Positions 6,118-12,565 of a DNA stretch of 12,571 nt are shown in pieces; the first letter of the stretch is position 1, and each line of letters starts with the position of its first letter. Made by a program: the position numbers and the translations under genes. The notes beneath the pieces are model-generated. The model was not told the DNA's origin. It worked only from the letters and a program-made list of their open reading frames with translations, and did no database searches. Source of the stretch: an uncultured Muribaculaceae bacterium (GTDB lineage: Bacteria; Bacteroidota; Bacteroidia; Bacteroidales; Muribaculaceae); assembly GCA_910584735.1 (NCBI GenBank), contig CAJUBM010000085.1:1-12571 (forward strand). The letters are read 5' to 3'.

Positions 6118-6768
6118 ATGAAAAGTAAGCTATTCTTCCTTATCTGCTCTCTTCTTTTGAGTCTGTCGGCTTATGCCCAGACGCTCGAAAAGATGAACTG
6201 GTTTAATGAACCGGATAAATGGAGCATAGACGGCAACCAACTGTCAATGACTGTAACTCCTAAAAGCGATTATTGGCGTATCTCCCATTATGGGTTTACC
6301 GTTGATGACGCGCCGTTCTATTATGCCGAATACGGTGGAGAGTTTGAGGCTAAGGTTGAAGTGACGGGCGATTACAAAGTACGTTTCGACCAGGCCGGGA
6401 TGATGATACGCATAGACCATGAGAACTATATAAAGGCAGGTATAGAATATGTGGATGGCAAATATAACCTGAGCGTGGTGGTCACACACCGCACATCGGA
6501 TTGGAGTGTAATCGCATTGGAAAAGCCTGTAGAGTCGGTGTGGATAAAGGCAGTTCGCCGCATGGATGCTGTTGAGATTTTCTATTCTTTTGATGACAAG
6601 GAATATATCCTTATGCGCAACGCATGGATGGAGGCAAACAGACCGGTCAAAGTCGGCATGATGGGTGCTTGCCCCGATGGTGAGGGTTTCAGTGTTTCGT
6701 TCTCGGATTTCTCGGTAAAACATTTGCCGGATGCTGTGAGAACCAAATGGCTTGAAACAAACAAATAA
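6118..6768 (+). CDS. secreted DUF1349-domain protein
   Basis: A 216-residue protein from the ATG at 6118. The frame is open upstream to 6007, but that part overlaps the promoter and would bury the signal peptide. Residues 1-20 form a signal peptide ending in LSAYA, with cleavage before Gln. The mature part matches the DUF1349 family (concanavalin A-like beta-sandwich): LEKMNWFNEPDKWSIDGNQL, MTVTPKSDYWR, HYGF, GEFEAKVEV, FDQAGMMIRID, IKAGIEYVDG and DFSVKHLP are family-type segments. The family is thought to bind or act on carbohydrates, but no catalytic activity is established that I can name. The likely place is the periplasm or outside the cell. The stop codon lies one base before a MITE-like element. 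Without that element the VOC gene would begin 3 bases later, so the two probably formed one operon. Confidence 0.88.
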   Translation: MKSKLFFLICSLLLSLSAYAQTLEKMNWFNEPDKWSIDGNQLSMTVTPKSDYWRISHYGFTVDDAPFYYAEYGGEFEAKVEVTGDYKVRFDQAGMMIRIDHENYIKAGIEYVDGKYNLSVVVTHRTSDWSVIALEKPVESVWIKAVRRMDAVEIFYSFDDKEYILMRNAWMEANRPVKVGMMGACPDGEGFSVSFSDFSVKHLPDAVRTKWLETNK

Positions 6769-6769
6769 C

Positions 6770-6941
6770 GAAGTCTTTTAAACTTTTTCTTCACAGCGAT
6801 TTTTAGACTATTTTTAGTCAGTTTTATCCGAATTTGAGGAGAGCGATGCGGGCATCGCCACCGAAAATGAGGGTAAAAATGGCTAAAAAGAGGCAAAAAG
6901 CGCAAAGAAGAACATGTTTAAGAAAAAGTTTAAATGACTTC
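6770..6941 (+). mobile_element. MITE-like palindromic element, copy 1 (172 bp)
   Basis: The ends are 22-bp terminal inverted repeats: GAAGTC, one variable base, then TTTAAACTTTTTCTT. They have a single mismatch and are bracketed by AAC on both sides (6767-6769 and 6942-6944), a 3-bp target duplication. It encodes no protein. The two halves are imperfectly complementary over their length, with a perfect core GCGATGC-GG-GCATCGC at 6843-6858, so the strand can fold into one long hairpin. It is nearly identical to the reverse complement of 7475-7646: same length, about nine mismatches by eye. It lies exactly between the DUF1349 stop and the VOC start. No transposase is in the window, so it would depend on one elsewhere. 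Confidence 0.87.
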
Positions 6942-6946
6942 AACAT

Positions 6947-7342
6947 ATGTCAGCAATGATAAGGCTGGACCACAGCGCTCTATATGTACGGGATTTAGAA
7001 GCGGCAAGAAACTTTTTTGTAAGGTTTTTCAATGCCGTTCCTTCATCTCTCTACCGCAATCATAAAACAAATTTCAAGTCATATTTTCTCAGTTTTGGCG
7101 GAAGCGCAAGACTTGAAATCATGACGCGTCCGGAATTGTCAGATCAAGTTGACCCACAGTTGCGAACCGGTTACATACATCTGGCTTTCAGTGTCGGAAG
7201 TCACGATGAAGTTGACAGGCTTACTCACTTGCTGGAAGAAAACGGCTATGAAGTAGTGAGCGGTCCGAGAACAACGGGCGACGGTTACTATGAGAGTTGC
7301 ATAGCCGGGCCGGAAGGCAATCTCATCGAGATAACGGTCTGA
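6947..7342 (+). CDS. VOC superfamily (glyoxalase/bleomycin-resistance/dioxygenase fold) protein
   Basis: A 131-residue single-domain-pair protein of the vicinal oxygen chelate fold. The four expected metal ligands are visible in order: H9 in RLDHSALYV, E57 in ARLEIMT, H78 in GYIHLAFSV and E128 in GNLIEITV. The GPEGNLIEI ending is typical. Members include glyoxalase I, antibiotic-binding proteins and dioxygenases; the substrate cannot be told, and the intact HEHE set suggests a working metal site. Translation may start at 6947 or at the ATG at 6956. Neither has a clear ribosome binding site, and the sequence right before the start is the end of a MITE-like element. The gene therefore probably depends on read-through from the DUF1349 promoter. 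A second, inverted copy of the element follows it. Confidence 0.9.
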   Translation: MSAMIRLDHSALYVRDLEAARNFFVRFFNAVPSSLYRNHKTNFKSYFLSFGGSARLEIMTRPELSDQVDPQLRTGYIHLAFSVGSHDEVDRLTHLLEENGYEVVSGPRTTGDGYYESCIAGPEGNLIEITV

Positions 7343-7474
7343 CATGCGCCCACCTCGGTTACATCCAAGTCTGTATCTATACAAAAAAATCTTTTACTGA
7401 TCTGTATATTGGTTTGGTTTTACGGTCATATATAAAGTCTGACCCAAATCAAACTATATGGGAATTTTAATAAT

Positions 7475-7646
7475 GAAGTCATCTAAACTTTTTCTTAAAC
7501 TTGTTATTCTTTGCGATTTTTGCCTCTTTTTAGCCATTTTTACCCTCATTTTCGGTCGCGATGCCCGCATCGCTCACCTCAAATTCGGATAAAACTGACT
7601 AAAAACAGTCTAAAAATCGCTGTGAAGAAAAAGTTTAGACGACTTC
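7475..7646 (-). mobile_element. MITE-like palindromic element, copy 2 (172 bp, inverted)
   Basis: Same family as 6770-6941 but in opposite orientation. Terminal inverted repeats start GAAGTC at 7475 and end GACTTC at 7646. AAT flanks both sides (7472-7474 and 7647-7649), a 3-bp target duplication different from that of copy 1. The core palindrome GCGATGC-CC-GCATCGC is at 7558-7573. It lies between the convergent VOC gene and response-regulator gene, 34 bases past the latter's stop, where its hairpin could stop transcription from both sides. The preceding gap 7343-7471 shows nothing I recognise. Confidence 0.87.
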
Positions 7647-7680
7647 AATAAGAATTTATGGACGGTGGAAAAATAAAGAA

Positions 7681-8364
7681 TTATGACTTGATTGTGAGAA
7701 TGTAACCGAAGCCTCGCCGGTTGATGATTGAAATGGCGGGATCGTTGACAAGGGCGCGGCGTAGTTTGTGGATATAGCCGTGGAGAGAGTTGCGATTGCT
7801 GGGGTCATCGCGTTTCCATACAGCTATCATAAGGTCAGAGGCATCGACTGTTTTCCCGATATTTAAGGCAAGGTGCTCCAAAATCTTTGCTTCGAAATGC
7901 GATAATTCATAATCTTTGTCCTCATAGGTGAGAGCCTGCGTTGTTACGTTGAAAATATAGCGTCCTATTGAATATTTTATATCTTCGCTTCGGCAATTGC
8001 CGTATATGCGTAGCAACGCCTTTATTCGCACTATCAGTTCGCGTAGTTCAAAAGGCTTTTTTAGATAATCGTTTGCACCGATATTAAATCCTTCCTCTAT
8101 ATCGTCAATGGTACTTTTTGCTGTGAGGAACAGCAACGGCACTGTCGGTGAAAGCCGGCGAATCTTTCTTGCCAGGGAAAAACCGTCCATTTTGGGCATC
8201 ATGACATCGGCAACGACTATATCTGCCCCGTATTTTATGAATTTATCAAGTCCGTCAATACCATCTACGGCGGCAACAACCTCGTATCCCTGTACACGTA
8301 ATGTGTCAGTGACAATCAACCTGAGGTCTGCCTCATCCTCAATGAACAAAATCTTACCGCTCAT
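7681..8364 (-). CDS. OmpR-family response regulator
   Basis: A 227-residue protein with a receiver domain (residues 1-120) and an OmpR/PhoB winged-helix DNA-binding domain (about 130-226). Receiver landmarks are D10 in FIEDEADL, phosphoacceptor D53 in VVADVMMPKMDG, T81 in LLFLTAK and K103 in YLKKPFE. The output domain carries ELSHFEAKILEHLALNIGKT and HGYIHKLRRAL, with the wing RRGFGYIL. The start codon overlaps the stop of the histidine kinase gene (ATGA), so the pair is translationally coupled. The likely target is the direct-repeat site at 9821-9862 in front of the outer-membrane receptor gene. It resembles RprY of Bacteroides in size and design, but I do not assign that name. Confidence 0.95.
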   Translation of the reverse strand: MSGKILFIEDEADLRLIVTDTLRVQGYEVVAAVDGIDGLDKFIKYGADIVVADVMMPKMDGFSLARKIRRLSPTVPLLFLTAKSTIDDIEEGFNIGANDYLKKPFELRELIVRIKALLRIYGNCRSEDIKYSIGRYIFNVTTQALTYEDKDYELSHFEAKILEHLALNIGKTVDASDLMIAVWKRDDPSNRNSLHGYIHKLRRALVNDPAISIINRRGFGYILTIKS

Positions 8365-9773
8365 CTTTGGCTGAAATTTATTGTGAAATTTGAGCCTTTT
8401 CCCTCTTTGCTCTTAACGTTTATGCCCCACTCCATACGGTCGATAATGTTTTTTACATAGTAGAGTCCTATGCCGTGTCCGCTCACATCTCGGAGGTTGC
8501 CGTGCGGTACGCGGTAGAATTTATCGAATATATATGGGATGGATTTTGATGGTATGCCTATGCCGTTATCAGTTATTGAGATACTGTTCTCCTCAATAGT
8601 TACAAGTATGTTGACAGTGTCGCCTGAATATTTTATGGCGTTATCTATCAGATTGTTTAGGATATTTGAAAGATGGATTCTGTCAGCTTCCACGAATACG
8701 GTTTCATCGCCATTAACCTCTATTGTGATTCCTTTGTCCTCCCTCATTCGTTGGGCGGCGGCAATTTCGCTGACAAACGGCATAAGATGTATTGTTTCGG
8801 GATTAAGCCGCATAGTTTTTCTCCTCTCCATACTCATGGCAAGTATGTTCTCGACCAGTTCGCCAAGTCGTTTCATCTGTTTATTGGCAATTTTCAGATA
8901 TTTCGTCTTTTTGTCCGGGTCGTTTTCTGTGTCAAAATTAAGCAGAGCGTCATTGGCCGAATATGCTATCGCTATGGGAGTCTTAAGTTCATGCGTCATA
9001 TTGCTGACAAAGTCGTCTTTCATCTCCTCGATTGTGCGTAGGCGCGATACTGAGCGGAACAGATATTGGAACGCCAGAGAAAATGCGACCATCAATAGGA
9101 GCACGGTGATTATAACGCCGGACATCTCCCAAAATATATGGCGCGTAAGAGGAGTTATATACATACGGTACATCATGTCCGCATCAGGATTGAAGCGGTA
9201 CGTAAACACATCATAGCTCCCATCATTATAGCGATGGTGCGGATTCGCGATTATGACATCACCGTTAGAGTCGGCAATCTCCACTGCCACATAATCGGGA
9301 TATATGTGCCGGTCGTTAAGACGTTTCTCCAACACGCTGTCCATAATGGCAATATTGACCGCTATATAAGGATCAATGACCACATGCATCTGTCGGCCTA
9401 TCGACCGTGAAAGAAAGTTGCTGAACGTATTGTTGTCCTCCAGGCTGAGTGACTTTGAAACTATAGTGCCGTCGGCATAACGCGTGGTTGTAACAACATT
9501 ACCCAAAGAATCTTTGCCGGCCGAAATCTCACCGTGCCGATGTCCATCCTCTTTGTCTTCGTCCTCCGTCATGAGTGTCGAAGTCTCTCCGTTGGCTGAT
9601 TCGGCCCTAATCCACAGTTCGTCAAGATCGGCATCAAAAAGAGCTGACATGACATCTTTCTTCATAGTATCACGGATGGAATTATATAGGCTCACGAGAT
9701 AATAGACATTGCAACCGAAAATAATTGCAATGGCAATGATGAATGAGGTAGATATAGTCTTGAAGCGTTTCAT
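8361..9773 (-). CDS. membrane sensor histidine kinase
   Basis: A 470-residue kinase. Transmembrane helix 1 is about residues 8-30 and helix 2 about 214-238; between them is a periplasmic sensor domain of about 180 residues, with an acidic and His-containing stretch TEDEDKEDGHRHGE near 69-82. No clear HAMP domain is seen. The dimerisation/phosphotransfer region has H261 in SNMTHELKTPIA. The ATP-binding domain has the N box (NNLIDNAIKYS, 373-383), G1 box DNGIGIP (402-408), F416 with DKFYR, and G2 box GHGIGL (432-437). It should phosphorylate the response regulator encoded just downstream with a 4-base overlap. The signal is unknown; the acidic/His-rich loop could bind metal or cationic compounds, which is speculative. 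The gene is divergent from a TonB-dependent receptor gene. Confidence 0.95.
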   Translation of the reverse strand: MKRFKTISTSFIIAIAIIFGCNVYYLVSLYNSIRDTMKKDVMSALFDADLDELWIRAESANGETSTLMTEDEDKEDGHRHGEISAGKDSLGNVVTTTRYADGTIVSKSLSLEDNNTFSNFLSRSIGRQMHVVIDPYIAVNIAIMDSVLEKRLNDRHIYPDYVAVEIADSNGDVIIANPHHRYNDGSYDVFTYRFNPDADMMYRMYITPLTRHIFWEMSGVIITVLLLMVAFSLAFQYLFRSVSRLRTIEEMKDDFVSNMTHELKTPIAIAYSANDALLNFDTENDPDKKTKYLKIANKQMKRLGELVENILAMSMERRKTMRLNPETIHLMPFVSEIAAAQRMREDKGITIEVNGDETVFVEADRIHLSNILNNLIDNAIKYSGDTVNILVTIEENSISITDNGIGIPSKSIPYIFDKFYRVPHGNLRDVSGHGIGLYYVKNIIDRMEWGINVKSKEGKGSNFTINFSQR

Positions 9774-9820
9774 TGTGCGAAGTTACTAATAATCCGTTAT
9801 ACAACATGTTGCCCATAATT

Positions 9821-9862
9821 GTATTTAAGACTAAGTAAGGGAGTGTTTAAGACTAAATAAGG
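9821..9862. promoter_or_regulatory. direct-repeat operator, probably for the OmpR-type response regulator
   Basis: Two 20-bp copies, GTATTTAAGACTAAGTAAGG (9821-9840) and GTGTTTAAGACTAAATAAGG (9843-9862), differ at two positions and are 22 bp apart start to start, two helical turns. OmpR/PhoB-type regulators bind tandem repeats with this phasing. The second copy ends 32 bases before the receptor's -7 element, just upstream of where a -33 element would lie. This suits activation of the receptor gene, and the site could also affect the divergent kinase operon. Confidence 0.65.
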
Positions 9863-9894
9863 TTGTATATTTCCGGTATAGAGTCTTGCTCTTG

Positions 9895-9902
9895 TAATTT
9901 TG
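9895..9902 (+). promoter_or_regulatory. -7 promoter element of the outer-membrane receptor gene
   Basis: TAATTTTG is an exact TAnnTTTG followed by CG. The start site would be near 9909, about 18 bases before the ATG at 9927. The expected -33 region (about 9871-9874, TTCC) is poor, consistent with a promoter that needs the activator predicted to bind at 9821-9862. Confidence 0.55.
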
Positions 9903-9926
9903 CGCCAGACAAAAGTAAAAACAGCT

Positions 9927-11966
9927 ATGAGAAGAGCCATATTATTCGCTTCGTTCGTCACATATATATCGGTAGCCGCCCGGACAGAAACACCCGATAC
10001 AATCTCTGTCCGGCAACTGAATGAGGTTGTTGTCAAAGGGGAGAAACCTCAGGTAAGGGGAGAAGACGGTATTATGGTCGTTGACCTCCCTTCAATAGTC
10101 AAAGATAAACCTGTGACGAATATCCTTGAAGCGCTTGGCTATCTGCCCGGTGTCACGAACAACAACGGCATGATATGGCTCACCGGGGCATCCAACGTAA
10201 CCATTATCCTGGATGGAGAACCCACAAACTTGCCGCTCCAAAACATTTATCAGCTGCTTTACGCCACACCCGTAGACAGGCTGAAAAATGTAGAGGTTAT
10301 GTATTCCGCTCCGGCAAAGTATCATGTAAACGGCGCTGTTATCAACGTGATGTTGAAAACGCCAAAGCCTATCGATGGTCTGCAGGGGCAGGTTAGAGCC
10401 GGATACAATCAGGCCCATTACGGGTCATACGGGGGAGGGATTGCCGCCACATACGCAGTCAAGGACTGGACTTTTGATTTGAACTACGGACTCTCCCGCA
10501 GTAAATCATGGGGAAGGGAGGAGGCGTGGTCCAATCATCTGCATAACGGACAAAACACGATGATAGAGGATGATATGCGAGGTATAAGCTGGGACTGGAG
10601 CAACACGATATTTGCGTCAGCCGCGTGTAAAACGTTTAAACTAACGTATAACGGCCAGATAATCTCCAATTCGAAGAGGAGGAAATTATCGTCAGGCACT
10701 CTTGGCGACTTCACTAATGTATACAATATGCTGTCGCCGGTCGGCTATCATAACATAGCACTGCGTTATGCCGCGTCATTCGGTCTGACTGTCGGCGGCG
10801 ATTATACACGGTATTCAGAGAATCGCTCACAGTCCTTGTTTAAGGGTAAAGATTATCTGTTCGGCTCTGAAAACTGCCAGGACATCAACCGCCACCACGT
10901 ATATATAGACCAACAGCATCAGCTTGGAATATTGCAGTTAAACTACGGAGCGGAATATCAGCACTCGAAAGACCATAGTTCACAACATTACTGCGTATTA
11001 TCCGACAATCCTGATTTCGATGATATTCTAAACGAGGATGTGGTGAGTTTTTATGCCGGTACCCAATGCTCGTTCGACTGGGGGCTGTCATTCAACGTCT
11101 CGGCAAAGGGTGAATATTATCACAGTAAATATCAGCACAACTGGAATTTCCTACCCCAGGTCGGCGCTACTTACTACGGGGCCCATAAAAGCATATTCCA
11201 ACTCAATCTCAGCACCCAACGAATCTATCCGTCATATTGGGAACTGCATGGTGGTTCAGGTTATATCAATGATTATTCCACCGTCATAGGCAACCCTGAG
11301 TTACAACCGTACATTCAGTATGATGCCCAGATCAATTACATTCTAAGGCAAAAATATGTTGCCACTCTCTATTTCCAGTATGGCGACAAGGCCACTGTGC
11401 AGTTGCCCTATCAATCGCCTGACGTCCTTAAGCTCATCTATCAGACAATCAACATGAATTACAAGCGTGTAGCCGGACTGAATCTATATGCTCCTTTCGG
11501 TGTGGGTTATATCTGGAACACATCTGTTACTGCCAATGTGTTCAATCAGCGGGAGAAGGCCGACCATTTCCATGACATCAGCTTTGACAACAGCAAATGG
11601 ACCTTCTATGGCTCGCTCACTAATTCATTCAAGTTCAGTCAGGACAGTCCGGTATCGCTGTCCGTTGATTTCAGCTATATATCTCCCTCGTTACAAGGCA
11701 TAGCCGAACTTTCGGGTATGTGTAGAGTCGATGCGGGGGTGAAATGGCAATTCGGCGATAAACGTTGCTGTGAACTGGATTTGAAAGCGGATGACATATT
11801 CAACAATTGGTCACCGACAATGACAATCAACCATGCCGGACAAGACTATAGGATGAAAGTCCGTGATATGACGCGTAATCTCAAGCTTACGTTCATATGG
11901 CGCTTCAACGGCTTCAAGCCCAAAGACAGCGACATTGATACCTCACGTTTCGGAACAGGAAAATAA
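9927..11966 (+). CDS. TonB-dependent outer-membrane receptor-like beta-barrel protein
   Basis: A 679-residue protein from the ATG at 9927. The frame is open from a TTG at 9900, but that codon overlaps the promoter. Residues 1-18 form a signal peptide (MRRAILFASFVTYISVAA). A region with QLNEVVVKGEKPQ is followed by a plug-like domain (about 40-145: ILEALGYLPGV, NVTIILDGEPTNL, VDRLKNVEVMYSAPAKYHVN). The rest is beta-barrel, rich in alternating aromatic strands. It ends FKPKDSDIDTSRFGTGK, typical of the OMP_b-brl_3 group of Bacteroidales. The N-terminal carboxypeptidase-regulatory-like domain found in many relatives is absent, and there is no SusD partner, so polysaccharide uptake is less likely; metal, peptide or other ligand import is possible. 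Control by the divergent two-component system is inferred from the operator. A hairpin terminator lies at 12120-12155. Confidence 0.9.
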   Translation: MRRAILFASFVTYISVAARTETPDTISVRQLNEVVVKGEKPQVRGEDGIMVVDLPSIVKDKPVTNILEALGYLPGVTNNNGMIWLTGASNVTIILDGEPTNLPLQNIYQLLYATPVDRLKNVEVMYSAPAKYHVNGAVINVMLKTPKPIDGLQGQVRAGYNQAHYGSYGGGIAATYAVKDWTFDLNYGLSRSKSWGREEAWSNHLHNGQNTMIEDDMRGISWDWSNTIFASAACKTFKLTYNGQIISNSKRRKLSSGTLGDFTNVYNMLSPVGYHNIALRYAASFGLTVGGDYTRYSENRSQSLFKGKDYLFGSENCQDINRHHVYIDQQHQLGILQLNYGAEYQHSKDHSSQHYCVLSDNPDFDDILNEDVVSFYAGTQCSFDWGLSFNVSAKGEYYHSKYQHNWNFLPQVGATYYGAHKSIFQLNLSTQRIYPSYWELHGGSGYINDYSTVIGNPELQPYIQYDAQINYILRQKYVATLYFQYGDKATVQLPYQSPDVLKLIYQTINMNYKRVAGLNLYAPFGVGYIWNTSVTANVFNQREKADHFHDISFDNSKWTFYGSLTNSFKFSQDSPVSLSVDFSYISPSLQGIAELSGMCRVDAGVKWQFGDKRCCELDLKADDIFNNWSPTMTINHAGQDYRMKVRDMTRNLKLTFIWRFNGFKPKDSDIDTSRFGTGK

Positions 11967-12115
11967 TGAATCAGCTGATTTGTTGGGAAGAGGCTATCAA
12001 ATCAGGATACGGGTCTGATAACTCCAACCGAATGTATTTCTAAAAGAAATCTATCATCCGTGCTGACGGCATAGTGCCATCCCCTCTATCGGATGTCGGC
12101 AGGAGAGGATTGGCA

Positions 12116-12285
12116 AAGAAAAAGACGGAGCGTCAATCGCGACGATCCGTCTTTTAAGGGATAATGATGTATCTTTTAAATTACTTTGCTCTTGTTACTA
12201 TGAATTGCAAGCTTGTTTTTTCGAGGTAGTTACTTAATGATTTAAGTAGTTTATCGTTTTCAGTCGCAATCCTTATATCTGAACT
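12116..12285 (-). ncRNA. candidate small transcript (sRNA or short peptide gene)
   Basis: This is a predicted transcription unit of about 170 bases, bounded by an exact -7 element just upstream (12299 to 12292) and a strong terminator with a five-T tail at its end. Within it is an open frame on the minus strand, ending in TAA at 12183-12181 and opening as far back as a TTG at 12294. Its codons read DIRIATENDKLLKSLSNYLE and then KTSLQFIVTRAK. That looks like a real peptide, but no ATG start is present and the TTG overlaps the -7 element. It could be a small RNA, a leaderless or unusual-start peptide, or the remnant C-terminus of a lost gene. Confidence 0.3.
12120..12155. terminator. bidirectional intrinsic terminator
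   Basis: AAAAGACGGA (12120-12129) pairs with TCCGTCTTTT (12146-12155). A further CGTC/GACG stem lies inside after one mismatch, with a 6-base loop. T-runs occur on both strands: TTTT on plus, TTTTT then CTTT on minus. It ends the receptor transcript about 155 bases after the stop and could end a leftward transcript from 12292-12299. Confidence 0.88.
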
Positions 12286-12291
12286 GCGATG

Positions 12292-12299
12292 CAAAGATA
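12292..12299 (-). promoter_or_regulatory. -7 element directed leftward
   Basis: 12299 to 12292 on the minus strand reads TATCTTTG, an exact TAnnTTTG followed by C. No -33 element is evident 19-21 bases upstream. It points toward the terminator at 12120-12155. Confidence 0.4.
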
Positions 12300-12422
12300 A
12301 ACTCGGAGTATTACATGCATGTTACATCAGGCTGACATTTCAGAAACACACCTCTTTTTAACCTTCCTTAACCCAAAGTGCCGCTTTTTTAGACTTTACA
12401 AACATCCATTTTGAGGCCCGTT

Positions 12423-12455
12423 GTTGCGTTTATAAGTTTTTTTGCCGTAAATTTG
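12423..12455 (+). promoter_or_regulatory. predicted rightward promoter reading out through the right inverted repeat
   Basis: GTTG (12423-12426) and the exact -7 match TAAATTTG (12448-12455) are spaced 21 bases apart and the -7 is followed by C. Transcription would start near 12461 and run through the right arm of the terminal repeat, toward DNA outside the window. No full gene lies between it and the window end. Confidence 0.45.
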
Positions 12456-12516
12456 CACTATCCCCGTAGTTCATGACCATATGTGCTGCCAGGGATAAAT
12501 CTCATTTTCTATCCTC

Positions 12517-12565
12517 CAATAGTTCGTTAAAAAAATAATTCATAGGCTAAGCGGCATCTACCGCC
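12517..12565 (-). repeat. right arm of the 49-bp perfect inverted repeat
   Basis: This is the exact reverse complement of bases 1-49. Six more bases (AAGCCA) follow to the window end, so the right arm plus this extension is 55 bases. With them the arm can form GGCT/AGCC and GCGG/CCGC stems (12545-12570). The left copy lacks the matching six bases because the window starts there. Confidence 0.9.

Noticed and set aside
6244..6905. Minus-strand frames across the DUF1349 gene and MITE copy 1
   Set aside because: They are antisense to a gene with a signal peptide and family motifs, or run through the MITE-like element.
6942..7474. Composite transposon carrying the VOC gene between the two MITE copies
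   Set aside because: Each copy has its own different 3-bp duplication (AAC, AAT) and there is no shared duplication around the outer ends, so separate insertions explain the structure better.
8539..9216. 225-codon plus-strand frame inside the histidine kinase gene
   Set aside because: It is antisense to a clearly coding gene, and its residues are mirror products of kinase codons.
9900..9926. Upstream TTG start for the receptor gene
   Set aside because: The TTG is part of the -7 element TAATTTTG; the ATG at 9927 places the signal peptide at the N-terminus.
12473..12538. 21-codon ATG frame at the right end behind a promoter-like sequence
   Set aside because: It is short, ends within the inverted repeat, and its last residues are dictated by the repeat; no independent support.
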